Shown: positions 22,560-34,842, numbered from the stretch's first letter. The stretch is 64,000 nucleotides of DNA from Oegoconia quadripuncta (GCA_949316235.1 OX438742.1:32866853-32930852); one strand, 5' to 3'. Notes: generated by a model not told the origin, from the sequence alone. A program made the numbers and translations.

Positions 22560-22730
22560 GTGGTCCAGCAGTGGTAGCATGACGACTTGCGATATAGTTT
22601 ATCACACATTTAATAGCAACCATCTGTCAAAACTAATGACATAACAGTCAAATAGCAGTATTTTGACAGATGCGCGCGACACAACATGTGATAAGCTATA
22701 TCGCGTGTGATCATACTACTAAAGGCAAAT
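22560..22730. mobile_element. Palindromic MITE
   Basis: Left arm 'gatatagtttatcacaca' ... 'aaccatctgtcaaaac' is matched by an inverse right arm 'ttttgacagatgcgcgc' ... 'tgtgataagctatatcgc', with 'gtagcatgacgac' and 'gatcatactac' at the ends. No coding capacity. Confidence 0.7.
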
Positions 22731-23504
22731 TTTAAAATGAAATATGCAAATTTATGAAATCACGATTTCAAAATTATATTAGGTACTTTGTGTAATATAT
22801 TTTTTGAGAAACAAACCGCTTCCATACTATTGTAATATATCGCTTAGAAAATCCTGAAAAAATCATTACCGCAAAAATCAAAATCCGTTTGCGTTGCCTT
22901 GGATAGATAAGTATGCTCTTTTGTAAAGTTTTAGGTGGCATTTGCTTTAAACTAGAGTAAAGCAGAAACAATTACTACTTTTATGTTGTACCTAACTATC
23001 AATTTTATTTCAAACGATATCACTTATGAAAATGAAAAACAAAAAAATGCTAATTACAAAAAAGCTAATAATTAAAGGAAATACAAAAGCACGAAAACGG
23101 ACTGGCACACATAATCTCCATGATTATGATAGGTAGAAAACGTGTATCGAGATCCGTACGGGTGCTCAAAAAGAACAACGCGTGCGTTACGTCGTTGTAT
23201 AGCAATCGATATCTGGCAGCTCCTTTGTCACCAGAAATTAAAATTATCATAATTATTGCAACTATCAAAGTTTGTAGCTTAGGTATTTATTCATTTTAGA
23301 ACTGCAGTATGTAGTACAGAACACTCATTGCCCATAACTCCCAAATCACACTTGGAATGATTTTATGCTTCAGTAGTCAACAAGAATAATAAATAGCACA
23401 GCCATGTCTGCTTGACTGTTCGCGGCTTACAGAGGCTCTTAGTACTTAGAAGGCTGTAATTTGGCCTGTATACATTTAGTCATACCGAGAAAGTGGTAAA
23501 ACTA

Positions 23505-23740
23505 AATCTTAAAATATATATAGTACACGTACGTGTAGTACACGTAAAGTGGGGACGTTGTTTTCAATTTTTGTACCCCGTCATGTGGATAGAACGTCAA
23601 AAAATATTAGAGGTTATCTTGAACTGTTTATCGATTCAGGGATCCGTTTAAGAAATATTAAGCTTTAAAGTGCAAATTTTTGTTAGAGTTTAATGTTCCC
23701 CCTGCCAGCTAAACGGTTGTTCTCGGATACGGTAAAAAAA
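23505..23740 (+). repeat. J-type repeat
   Basis: 'tttgtaccccgtcatgtgga' and 'ttcagggatccgtttaagaa' with 'atattaagctttaaagtgc' are shared with 53290-53420 ('caaggatccgttagcgaaat') and 31795-31880. It starts with a 14-base palindrome 'tacacgtacgtgta'. The class of element is unknown. Confidence 0.5.
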
Positions 23741-23934
23741 AATTGTTTTTATATATATGTATGTATAACCATAACTTGATAGTTATAGTAGCACAGCGCA
23801 GTGGCTTTACAAGTTAATGAGTAATAGGTTGTCGAAAATTCAGTTGTCAGTCAGTTGGTTTCCATTTTGTGCTGTGTGTTAATTAGCCTACCTACCTGTG
23901 CGGTGCAGTCGGCCGCACCAGACCTGCCCCCGCA

Positions 23935-24070
23935 GCATGACATCATTTGTCGCGCGAGACGTAAAATTGAGAGTGGAATAGTTGTATATTTCGTCCAAGC
24001 GATTGCCCAGGACAAATATTATCTCGCGCGACATAAATTTTTAACGCGCCTGTAATGCTGCTGGTGCGAA
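23935..24070. mobile_element. S-type palindromic MITE
   Basis: 'gcagcatgacatcatttgtc' with 'gcgcgagacg' faces the inverse 'ctcgcgcgacataaa' and 'taatgctgctgg'. A shorter version is at 34772-34842. The 66-codon frame starting at 23855 runs into it and is doubtful. Confidence 0.6.
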
Positions 24071-24284
24071 CCAGCGGACCACGTGCAGAGTGTGCACACT
24101 GGTGGGTCTATTCGTAGTCATGACGCCAATTGAACTAACTTGCTTTAATCTACCTACTTATTATAATTTGCAAGAGGCGTTCGTATTATTTAGTGGTACT
24201 TATACTATTCTCATGTAAGTTTTTGAGAATTAAATATACTTTAACCGTAATATTATTCATCCAACAACAGAAACCCCTCATATT

Positions 24285-24345
24285 GTAACGGGTAAGTACG
24301 GAACCCTACGCTGTGCGTGTCCCGACATGCACTTGGTTGTTTTTT
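24285..24345 (+). repeat. Common Lepidoptera repeat end
   Basis: 'gtacggaaccctacgctgtg' and 'cacttggttgttttttt' resemble a widespread repeat end. Similar words are at 32145-32175 and 38310-38350. Confidence 0.45.
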
Positions 24346-24539
24346 TTTATAATCCGTATTTCTATAGGCAGTAATTTATTGTTAAAGTTTTCCAAGAAGG
24401 CAAAATGCGCAAAAGGCTTGCCTGTCATGCATGTCATGTATGTCTTGTATTTAAATGAAATACCTAAGTTATTTCAATATTTAATTGGTTTTCAAATATG
24501 AGTAAATCTCGAATAAAGATTGGTATGTCATTGATATTA

Positions 24540-24925
24540 TACCGAATGAGTTTTTTTACCGTAAGGAAATAAATAGGGCATACCTATTAGGTAAGTCAAA
24601 CATAATTGAATGGCATAGGTAGTTTAATTTTTTTTTTCAAAACCATCATCGCCGCACGCTCCTTTCGAAGATTGATATGCGGCTGGCGGGAGGAATACCA
24701 TGCGAAATTTATTTAGAACTCATATTTTCTCCAAGTTTTTTTTATTTATTTAATTTAATGGTGTAATTATGTGGAATAGGCTACAAACGCGACCGTCTAA
24801 TGGCACAAAGCAATAGTCGATGATGGTTTTGAAAAAAAAAATTAAACTACCTATGCCAATACCTTCTATTTCACTTACCTAAAACAGCCTATTTTCAACC
24901 TTATGATAAAAAAACTCATCCGGCA
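24540..24925 (+). mobile_element. MITE-T, full length, TTA duplication
   Basis: Inverted ends of about 100 bases: 'taccgaatgagtttttttac' at 24540 and the inverse of 'aaaaaaactcatccggca' at 24925, each with TTA outside (24537-24539 and 24926-24928). Inner arms 'ggcataggtagttta' and 'taaactacctatgcc' also pair. The three-base duplication suggests a PIF/Harbinger-type origin. It has no coding capacity. Confidence 0.75.
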
Positions 24926-25125
24926 TTATAAGTATATAAACTTTTTTACCAGAAGAAATTCTGTAAATAATAGTGCAAACCGTATTAAAATCATTTAGTT
25001 TAGAAGAACTGATCGCGTAAATAGACAGACGCGTATACATAGCCATTTAGTTATATACTACATATTTAGAGATTATGATTTCTACGTACGTCGGCACAGT
25101 CTATTGCCTTCGATCACCCAGTACT

Positions 25126-25341
25126 TCAATCCAGTCTGGTAATGTGGATGTCCAAACCCAGTCTTGCGCCATATCTCCAGCCATCCTGTGTCAGCCACAC
25201 AGAGGCCGTGTTGGCTAACATTGCACTCCAACACTCAGGTCGCTGCTGTCGATAGACAAAAGCATTCTGTCGTACCTGAAGCCGAATTCTGGATGGAAAT
25301 CCACCTGGGGTTCTATGACATAATTTCATCGTTATCGTCAT
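25126..25341 (-). other. GC-rich minus-strand open frame, unidentified
   Basis: 71 codons with no stop; the text includes GGFPSRIRLQVRQNAFVYRQ and TQDGWRYGARLGLDIHITRL. It is richer in G+C than its surroundings and tryptophan-rich, which argues mildly against pure chance. I do not recognise the sequence. Its 5' end overlaps MITE-U, so at least the first codons are repeat-derived. Could be an old element fragment. Confidence 0.25.
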
Positions 25342-25445
25342 CTGTTACGTTCTGACATATGATTGGTTGGCTGACCGCTCGTTCGGCAATTTGACGGTTT
25401 CTCATTGGATAACGTAATCGATAACGATACCGATGAAGTTATGTA
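25315..25445. mobile_element. MITE-U, palindromic
   Basis: Arms 'taatttcatcgttatcgtca' and 'cgataccgatgaagtta' are inverse. Inner 'gttacgttctgacatatga' and 'ttctcattggataacgtaat' also occur in the second copy at 49845-49965. Confidence 0.75.
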
Positions 25446-26487
25446 ATCTAAGGGCAGAGCGCCTTTCGTCATACGTTTTTCATTCGGAGATCCGACAGCC
25501 AACCGACGACATTCTTTCGAAGTTGAATCTTATTCGAAACCTTCGACCCTACTTACATTTCCTGGTGTAATTATCTATTACTTTCACAAATGGTGATTCA
25601 AATTAACCAAATACAAAAGTTAAAAGTCGGGGTAATTGTGGAAATTTAATTAGTTTAGTATATATAAGTAAGATATGAAAAAAAAATATTAACTTGCCTA
25701 CCACCAACTGCCTGCCTCCTATTGCTCCACTACCAAACTAAATAATTTCAATGTAATATTGATTTTTTAGAGTTTTCCAAAGATTAATTCTTGCCGTGCG
25801 CATATTTAATGAAATCGACTGTGCCCGAGCCCACAGTTGCAATTTCAAGACACTAATTTTGGCATACATGAAACAAGAACAATGTTTCACATACTTATTA
25901 GAATTAAAAAATAATACTTGTCTTTATATTTATCGCTTCACAGTGTTTACATGTCTTAGGTCATTCTACAATATTCTTTCACACAAACACGAGCAAAATA
26001 CTGCACATAAACCGATGCATCTTATCTCCTTTGCAATTTGACTGTTCACTAGTTTCAATTTGTGTTATACCTTATACAAGCAAATCAATGGAAGTTCTGC
26101 ATTTAGACTTCACTCGTGTTTATTGTTGATGTTACAAATTTAAACAATCATTCGGTCAGTCAGAGCTATAGGTGTTGCAAATAGAATTAGGCAAGGGGCG
26201 CAGCGCAGGAGCAGGATTTGAAACGTATCTAGTGTCATGACCGAGCAGCTCAGTACGCGCAGTATGGTAGTCAAATAATTATATCAGTATTAGTAAAGTG
26301 TCAATTTCCAAAAAAATATTTGGAATACAGAAACATACAATTATACATTATTGCTATAAATTCTAATGTTTTGTCTTTTGTCAATTGTGTTCCTATAACA
26401 GTGATGTTTTTTTTAATGTATTGTTCTACATTTTAAGTGTCGCTCTTTGTCTGCAATAAAAAACTTTAACTTCGTTTTTCCTTACGA

Positions 26488-26610
26488 GGGTGTGCTGGAA
26501 GAAATCTCTTACAGAGATAAGCTCGCCTTTTGTGTATTGTAATTTCCGTCCTATGTTTGTTCAATGTATGTTTGTATACTTATAGCGATAAAGTGTTAAT
26601 AATAATACAA
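26488..26610 (+). repeat. LINE 3' tail
   Basis: 'tgtgctggaagaaatctctt' and 'agagataagctcgccttttg' followed by 'gcgataaagtgttaataata' match the tail type at 12325 and 41918. The LINE body is absent. Confidence 0.6.
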
Positions 26611-26619
26611 TTGAAACAT

Positions 26620-28740
26620 AAACCAATAAACCGTCCTAGCTAGAATGAAACCAAAGTATAAAAACATATTAAAACCCAACTGTAAGTATGACTATGATGG
26701 CTGCTGATCTTTAAGAGTCTCGAATAAACCCTTATAAAATCTGATAATGCGCTGTTGTTCTGAGGAAATGCCATTATAATAAAATCACTGCTGGTATATT
26801 TATCGAGTATTACTTATATATCAGTAGGAGAAGACAACACAGATCTTTAACATTAACTAAATAAAAAAGGGTAAATGAACGTCGGGTAGAAATAGCGGAG
26901 CCAAGTGGTGTGTCTCGAGCTTGGTGATAAGGGTTGACAAAGCTCTGCACGTAGAGATCCTTGTCACTAACAGACATGAGCTTTGACTGCGCTCTGAGTT
27001 GGCTCTGGCTCTGAGTTTGGCGCGTAACTTCCCATAATCTTAAAGTTATTCCAATATTCTGCACATGGAGAAAGTCCCTATCCGTGATAATGATAATATA
27101 ACACCGGTTTCTAACCAATCGAAAGTTTGGTTTAGGTGTAGTGTAGATATTTAGTGGTATGTGAATTGTGAACTTTATTACGTTGCAGAGGATACTAAAA
27201 ACTACTGAAAGCGAAAACCCCGAAGGGACACAATCTAAAAGAGCGTTTACGCTTAACGGCAATTCTAGTTAAAAAATTTGAAGTGAATAAACCGCTTCTA
27301 ATGTACATAAATAACTTTATACACATAACCAAGATACATAAGTGTAAAATGTTAGCACAGAACAATTATGTCCGGATATTTCAGAAAATACTGTCGCTTT
27401 CCAAATCCAAATTTTAAATCTAAAAATATCACTGGAAACCATACAAACGGCCAAATTGAGAACCTCGTCCTTTTTGAAGTCGGTTAATAAGAAATGAAGA
27501 TTAAGACCACCGCACACTGCGAAAGGAAAATAAAGTCCGCAGAACACGAGTAAAGTAATAAAGACCATAGTATAACAGCAAGGTAGAGTCGCCAGACGCT
27601 TGCGCAGCTGTCTGGATGCTTGGTTAATAATACTTCACAAATTTATATGTAGGCTAGTAAAGTACTTATTCTGTGGGTAGGTGTGTATATTATTAGATAT
27701 CAATCTACTCAGTACCTAATTAAATGAAACAAAGAACAGGATGGCAAATTGGATGGTATAGCCGAAGGTATATCACGACCAACTTGATTAGTTAGTCTCT
27801 CTATTAAACATTGTGTTTTAATACAAAGAACTTAACACCTCCAATGCACACCATCCGATTCAATTCATAACACTTTTACCTACTTCCATTTCATTCATCG
27901 ACCGATGTCGTTTCATAACCCAAGTATAGCCGAGCTTTTAATAATAGATTTCATTCATACCAATCACTCTACCTAACGTATACAGCTTTAAGGCGTTGCT
28001 TTTTAATTGATTCCCATTAATTCACACCTACTTATATGATACAGACTACTATTGAAGAATCGTTATAACGGTCGGAGCGATAAATTCGATTGAAGCTGAC
28101 GATAAAAGATTCCCCCAAAACCAAAAAGCAAAGGCCACAACATTTTTACTACCGGAACGTGGATTTGGAAATCTCTGTTCGTTCATCAATACATCAGTGA
28201 ATCATTCAACGCCTGGGGAGCGTGCCACAAATTTGTTCTTAACTTAAATCTACGAGTTCGGAGCAAGTACACATTTCCGGTTTAAATTGTAACTAATCGC
28301 CGCAAGGGGAGTGTGACGACATAAGATTGCCCTAGCCACAGCTCCTTTAGCTGCCATAATAATATGCACCAATACTCAATAATATGGAGCTATATTATAT
28401 TAATAAGTCAAGATATCTCAGTATAGAGGTGTGTGTAGTGTGGAAAGAGATGATGTCGGTGATGTCAATAACATAGGTAACCATGTAAATGTGATTGAGT
28501 TCCAGAAATGAGATATTAATGTTGTATCAATATCAACATGACAAAACGTATAAGTACATAATATCAACAGCCTGCAGCAGTGGCGTAGCGTAGACTACGG
28601 CTGTGTAGGTATAATAAATAATTAAATACAAAGAAATACTTAGCATAAATGATAAAAGTGAACAAAGGCAGCTTATCGCTGATTAGATATTTGTATTAGT
28701 TGTATGTGTGGCTGTTGCTGGTCATCAGAGCCCTGTAGCA
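26620..28740. other. AT-rich stretch with one longer open frame
   Basis: A minus-strand frame of 150 codons (26810-27262) begins with ATG and contains IIITDRDFLHVQNIGITLRL and TQSQSQLRAQSKLMSV. It shows no domain, no flanking splice logic that I can support, and mixed hydrophobic text. I treat it as unproven. No repeats with other copies here were seen. Confidence 0.35.
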
Positions 28741-28760
28741 CTGCAACCATTGTCGATCTA

Positions 28761-28820
28761 TACAATACAATACAATACAATACAATACAATACAATACAA
28801 TACAATACAATACAATACAA
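28761..28820. repeat. (TACAA)12 microsatellite at a LINE tail
   Basis: Twelve uninterrupted TACAA units followed by 'atactctttattgcgc', the reverse-strand signature of a LINE 3' end. The array is the extended terminal repeat of that LINE copy. Long glutamine-free frames across it are artefacts. Confidence 0.95.
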
Positions 28821-29647
28821 ATACTCTTTATTGCGCAAAATAATTTACAATAATTTTGATGAAAACAATAGAACACAATTAGGCGGTCTTATCACTAAAA
28901 GCGATCTCTTCCATACAACCCACAGCTATGGGATATTTGTAGGTAGAAAAACAGATAGGGTGCATGCATAAATATAATAATAATCTATTGTGATCGCCAT
29001 TAACTAACAGTTCGCTGTTCAGCTTCGCGTCTGGTACCTACACAGTCAGCACCTGAGTTTAGTTAGCAGAGTCATAATTAAATATTTGTAAAGTAACTTC
29101 TGCTCTGGAATCAATTAGAAAATCATGGCATTTTTCATTTATAAAAAAATATATTTAAATGTAACCGTTGCTAAATATTTTGACTGTAAAAGGAGAATAC
29201 ACTCTGGTTTTGTAAACGCTCGAAACTTGCAATAATTTTAAGTTTTGGGCAACGAAAGATTATGATGAAATAAATAAATGAAATAATTCCCAACATTGTT
29301 GTTTCCATTTCCTCGCAATACGCGGAAGCCGGAACGACATAGAGTCGATCCGTAGAATAGATACAAATCATTTTCCAAGAAAAGCAGTGTAAGGAAATTC
29401 ACTTCCTTATCCAAAAATATATTTTCTTACAATTACACTCCCCTCGTTTGTTCCAGAAAAGATTTTAGCCTGTTTTGGTTTGATTTAAGAGGTTCTTTTT
29501 ACTTTGTATTTACAATTTACCTATTGTTTCTGAGAAGTGGTTTAATTTACGATACATATTCTTTAAAAAATATTTTTTTTGAGAATTGGTTGGGGTAACT
29601 TTTGTCATTAAATTAGATTAATATATATTTAATATAAACACAATCTG

Positions 29648-29728
29648 CACTGGGCCCGCGTGGTTGATTACCTATGTGGCTCTACAGTGGGGATGTGTAA
29701 GGCTATCGATGATGATGATTTAATATAA
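29648..29728 (+). repeat. SINE tail, D-like
   Basis: 'gcactgggcccgcgtggttg' and 'ctacagtggggatgtg' followed by 'gatgatgatg' is the usual 3' end of SINE-D relatives. Confidence 0.5.
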
Positions 29729-30158
29729 GCGGCTTGGGGTCGACCATTAAAATTAAAATTTTAGTGAAATAAATTAATAATCAACGTTTTTCATCTCTAC
29801 CTACAGTAAAACAACTTTTCATTGTTTAACGTATGCAATATAAAACTCAGTATATTCATGGCTGCTTAACATTGAATGGTAGCCAAAATTAATAAAACAA
29901 AATGAAAACACAAAAATAATTAATCACAAGACAAATAAATCATAGTGATCTCTGTCAATTACGTAAGGAAACGTATACAAGCTACGTTTTTCTTTAATTT
30001 CCACGGAGCGACATTCGGTTGAAGAGAGATAGCAATAAAACATTTCACGTGTTCGCCGTATTGTTGTCGTCCCATAGAAAGAGATAGCTATAATTAGTAG
30101 AGTTCATTTGAGAACCATACCACGCGCACACGCATCGCTGAAAGCTCACCGATTATCT

Positions 30159-30393
30159 TCAGTCACTCAGTCTTAACTCAAAGCTCGCGTTGTACACTTG
30201 TCTAGCACGAGCGTGTTTTCCTGTAACATTGACTCTAACATCGTCATTTCAACGGATTACAGAACTTAAACCTTGTTGAAGTGACTGTGACACTATATTT
30301 TTGTGAAACGGCCGTATCTAGACTATTTACTCTAGTGACATTACATTCGTTTTGCGGATTCCCTGTGGGGATTGTATTCATTCCGAGAAGCTG
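30159..30393 (+). promoter_or_regulatory. Candidate promoter and non-coding first exon
   Basis: Two overlapping arthropod initiator words TCAGT occur at 30159-30163 and 30167-30171. The next 230 or so bases contain no ATG at all, where three or four would be expected by chance, and they end at 30393 with AAGCTG followed by GTAAGC, a good 5' splice site. Base composition is more balanced than the flanks, and 'cacgcgcacacgcatcgctg' sits upstream. This pattern is what an insect 5' untranslated first exon looks like. There is no acceptor upstream and no coding text. It could be the start of a plus-strand gene with the remaining exons outside or far downstream. Not proven without transcripts. Confidence 0.4.
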
Positions 30394-31069
30394 GTAAGCC
30401 GATTTGTGTTATTTTAAGATATAATTAAATATAGAACAGCGGCATATGTATATGAAAACGTAATTAGTTTCATATTCAATATGAATGATTCACAATTCTT
30501 AGAATTGTTTTTAATGTGGGTAACCAACAATTTTTAGCTGGCTTTTCTGTGAATGACAATTTTTAAAATATTATTCCTGAGAACGGCATTGGCGCCAAAA
30601 TCGAACTTATTTATGCATGGATAAACATAACAATAAGTATAAAATGGTTTTACAATTTCATGTGCGTCAGAGGCGGGTTCACGCACGTCTACAGTTTTAT
30701 TAGCGTATTTGTTACAAATAATATATCTTTAGCCAAAAGCTGATGTTTGGCGCGATCAATTATTTTATATTCAAGTCATTCAATTATAAAATAAATGCTT
30801 GTAGTATATTATAAAATGATGTCGACGAGTTATCTTACAAGTTGATGTTTTATTTATGGAGAGTGTATGTTGTAAATTAATAACAGCTGAGTACAATAGT
30901 ACAAATCTTTATTATTCATATCTCAGTTAATCTGTATTAATTGTTAGAACAATGTTTTAGTTTCCATTACCTCAATAGAGTTTTTATTATTCTGTGTGAT
31001 CGAACTAACTAAACTAGGCATTCAAACAAATGAAAAAATCTGTTCCGATCTCTTGAAACCTGAATCCTG

Positions 31070-31130
31070 ACGAGTGGGAGTTGAACCTGGGTCCTTTTTG
31101 GCATTCAACCATCGTTCAAACGCATAACAC
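31070..31130 (-). repeat. Possible tRNA-like SINE head
   Basis: 'gtgggagttgaacctgggtc' has the inverse of a B box (ggttcaactccc) preceded by text that could be an A-box arm. No SINE body follows that matches families A-D. Confidence 0.25.
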
Positions 31131-31794
31131 GTGGCAAACAATGTGTTTTTGTTGCTAAAAGAACAGACAAATACGAAGAGTAGCCTCGCATTATCAGTTA
31201 TCTATATCTACACTACATTTTACATATTTGATCACTATCAGGTACCAATTCTGTTAGATCCATCTTCAATATAATAATTCTAATATTATTATTTACTCTA
31301 TGCCAACCGTTGATGTAAATACCTATTTCCAAATAAATCTAAAATAAATATCCAATCAAATTTTAAATACTCATTCATAATTCAGATATCAAGTTTCACA
31401 TGGTCCTACGGTTTCAATTGCTATACAATTACTGTATATTACTGTATTTGTTAAACTTGTTATAATAACAAGTTATTATTAATTTAATAGGTAGGTATAT
31501 ACACTCGTATTTCTATGGGAAATAGTATAGTATGTCACCTAACATTTAAATAAGCAATGAAAATAAGTATATTATATGGTTTTTAGGGTTACGTTAATTA
31601 CGGTTACGTTTAATAGGAACTCTTACAGCTCTTTAAGTCATAGATGCTTTACTCGTCGGTTAATGGTATGTAGATGAAATTTGATATGGTTATAATTTAT
31701 ACATGTTTACAAAGTTATGAATTAAATATTAATTTAATTTAATTAATGAAAAATATGAAAAAAAAAATCTAAAAACAAAAAGTTTTTCAAAAGT

Positions 31795-31880
31795 TTGGGG
31801 CGTCATCTTCAATACCTTTCCGATATAGAATCCGTTTACGAAATATTAAGGTTAAATTAAAGTGATGACTATAAATATTT
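31795..31880 (+). repeat. J-type repeat fragment
   Basis: 'agaatccgtttacgaaatat' plus 'taaggttaaattaaagtg' matches the middle of the repeats at 23505 and 53290. Confidence 0.45.
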
Positions 31881-32648
31881 TTGTTAGAGATACAAAGGAT
31901 TCCAAAAGTCAATTAAGTATATTATATTATAACGAAATTTAATAGAAAATTATCACAGCTAGCCCGCATGGCTCTACTGACGAGTAATAATCAACCAATT
32001 TCTGATATGTAGTTAGAATTACAAAAAGTTCATAGAAAATCAATACAAAAATGACGTAAATCTAATGCTAAAATAATTTTGTATTTAATTTTAAATGTAT
32101 ATTCTGGTCACGGAGTTCTACTGTACGTATAGTTGGTATAGTCTCACACGCACTTGGCTGGTTTTTTATTATTGATTTCTGTGACGGATTTAAAGGAAGA
32201 TACATTTCTTTTAGGGTTATGTCTTGCCTTTTCTACGTTTTTAAAAAAACGTCTATTTTCATGTGTAAGTGCAATTAAATGCTCAAACCCATAAAATATT
32301 GTATTGTTTAAACATTAGGACTTTTAAAATATTTAAACAATGATTATGATTACGCTGAGCAGTGTATTGTCTATTTATTCTTTTTATCAAAGCGCAAATG
32401 TGATCCACAATTACGGAACATTGTTTAACTTAATAGTAGATTAAGCACCAAGGGGATAAAGCAGTATCTTATGTCACGGGTAGCATATTGAATCCTGAAT
32501 GAAGCGAAAAATTCAAGTTTGCTCAAGGCTAACACAATATTATCCCCGAAGAGCATACTCGACTTTATAGACTAGTGAGGTTAATCAAAAAAGAAATTAT
32601 AAATTCAATTAAAAGTAAGTTTATTAAATAAAAAAATTAATGTTATGT

Positions 32649-32901
32649 TTGACGACCGGTTGGTGTAGTGGATAGTGACCCTGTCGGCGAAACCAACGGT
32701 TGCGGGTTCGAATCCCGCGAGGGGTAAATGTTTGTGTGATGAATACGAACATTTATTCCCGAGTCATGGATGTTTATATAAATATTTATGTATGTTTATC
32801 CGTTATCTAGTATCCATAGCACAAGCTTTGCTTAGTTTGGGACTAGATGATTGGTGTAAGTGTCCGAAATATTTATTTATTTATTATTTATTTATTTATT
32901 A
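32649..32901 (+). mobile_element. SINE-A, full length, best-preserved copy
   Basis: Head 'gaccggttggtgtagtgg', then 'ccctgtcggcgaaaccaacg', B box 'gcgggttcgaatcccgcg', body 'cgaacatttattcccgagtc', tail 'agcacaagctttgcttagtt' and a (TTTA)n run. Flanking duplications were not identified. Confidence 0.9.
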
Positions 32902-32999
32902 ATCCAGTCATGGAAACTCAATTTAGTTTGTCTATTACTTCGTATCCATATGTAAAGGTATAAATATGTGTCCCAAAATGTATATATTAGTTTATTTAT

Positions 33000-34330
33000 T
33001 TGTAAACGCTTTATTGTACTTTATTAATTTTACATAATTATTATGTCCATAGTTATTTGAGATTGCAAATTATCTTGAATAATCTGTGTCGTTATTACTC
33101 GACACTTTTCTGTTTTATTTTAATAAATGACAACAATTTAACAATTCGCGGTAAAAATCACGGATCGAAAATCACCGATTATTTTATTTAAATATTTAGT
33201 TCCGTAGATAGAAGAAAGTCAATAGATAAGACATACAGCCAAGTTTTTTTGTTAAATATTCTTCATAGGAATAAAGTCTCTTTGATGTGTCAAATTTTAT
33301 AGTGAAATTCTCCTTGGACCAAGGAAGTTATGCCTTGAACAGCCTTTTCGAAACTATTTTTGATAGAAGTTCTTGTTGACATTTTGGCTTTCCAAAACTT
33401 AAATGTCATTATTACCCAAGGGAACTTTCATACAACTGTAGCTCTCTTAAGCTACTACTTTAAATTAAGAATACTTGACATATAATACGTCCTCCAGATA
33501 CAGATGGTGTATAAAATACCATAAAGCTCTTGTGTATATAGGAGATATATAATAGGAGTAAGGACTTAGTGCACAAGATCATTTGTAATATTCCTAAAGG
33601 GTTTGTACTTGCGCTTAGGCTTTGAAGAAAATAAACAATATCTATTATAGAGAGGTGTTATCCAAACAAACTGTTCTTAATAATCCCGATGTGATCTGTA
33701 CAAAAATATCAAGAGTAACTTTTTAAATGAAGACGTGTTACTTGGTGTCTTAGACTGACATTTTCTCAATAAAAGCAATCACGAGGAGTCTCTATTCCTC
33801 CCGTTGGCCCATAACGTGTGCCGAACACGTGGTTCCGAAGGTAGCAAAAAAACATACAAACGGACGTACATAATGAAGATGTTCCTTATCTATTAGTTGT
33901 GCCATCTATCCTTATGGAAACCAAACTTATAAATATTATTAGTTTTATAAACTTGACAGGGGGGTGTAGAGGGAGAGAACAATTAAAGAAATATGCAAGA
34001 TCTTTGGTAAGTTGTCTATCTAATAATAATGAGCCAGAGGGTCTCGGTTCGGGTTCGGTAACCATATTTTAAAGAAAATTCAGGCTGCTATATGATATCA
34101 AAATTATTATTATAGGTAATGTAATTTGCTTACATGTCTAAGTTGTTAATAAAGAGTAAGGTATTTTAGACATTTCGGAGACTCGTATCTCACGAAAGAG
34201 ACACTTTATACAAAAAAATCAATCGACATTTTATTTATTGCTTTATAAAATACATTTGGTATCTACCTAATTTCAGGGAATCCTTTCCTTCCAAAAGTTT
34301 AATGTAGGTAATGGATGAGGTCTATCAAAA
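33000..34330. other. AT-rich stretch, little recognised
   Basis: A LINE-tail signature 'gtaaacgctttattgtac' is at 33002-33019. A short hairpin with 'cgtgtgccgaacacg' lies near 33814. No gene was seen. Confidence 0.4.
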
Positions 34331-34441
34331 ACTAAGATTTATTATAAATTTGCATTTTTCTGTAAGCTAAATAAAATTGTAAGGGTTCCGTTTTTGCCAA
34401 TTTGCCTACAGAATTCTAAAAATATCGTCACGGGTATAATC

Positions 34442-34612
34442 TTACAGTTCCCGAGAACCGCAGAGCGCGGACTCATGGTCACGTAAGACTTTAGTTAACC
34501 TCGTTTCGCCGACGGTATTAAGTACCTTAGCTGCACAAATGATCTTCAGGCATTCGTCCCCCTCGCAATCAAGATATTCCAGGATGAAACAGTTTAACGA
34601 GGAATATCTCAA
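34442..34612 (-). other. Coding-like minus-strand open frame without ATG
   Basis: The frame reads LNCFILEYLDCEGDECLKII then CAAKVLNTVGETR and runs to a stop at 34442. Codon choice is GC-rich at third positions and the text is cysteine- and acid-rich, unlike translated AT-rich noise. AAG followed by GTACTT (within CAAKVL) could be a splice donor. No family is recognised. An internal exon of a minus-strand gene or part of an unknown repeat are both possible. Confidence 0.25.
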
Positions 34613-34771
34613 TCAAAGGCACATGCTTTATTGCCTTGAAATCTTGTCGTCATACAATTAGACGTAAAATTTGCCATCTATTCATCAAACTATAAGATTT
34701 TGAGACCTACCGCCCCATAAATTAACCAAAAAGCGATACTAATGGCATAAAAATAATAAACAATTATCAGC

Positions 34772-34842
34772 CTGCGTAGCATGACATCCGTTTGTCGCGC
34801 GCGACATAAACGTTTATCGCCTGTGTCATGTTACTAGTGCAG
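34772..34842. mobile_element. S-type palindromic MITE, short
   Basis: 'gtagcatgacatccgtttgt' with 'cgcgcgcgac' faces 'cgcctgtgtcatgttact'. Same family as 23935-24070. Confidence 0.6.

Noticed and set aside
26810..27262. 150-codon minus-strand frame
   Set aside because: Longest frame after the RT, but no domain, no promoter or splice support and ordinary AT-rich codon choice.
28673..28971. Frames across the TACAA array
   Set aside because: Built from a microsatellite with no stop in two frames.
32649..32725. tRNA gene suggested by A and B boxes
   Set aside because: Head is part of SINE-A: the same body and TTTA tail follow at four loci, and no intact cloverleaf with anticodon stem was found.
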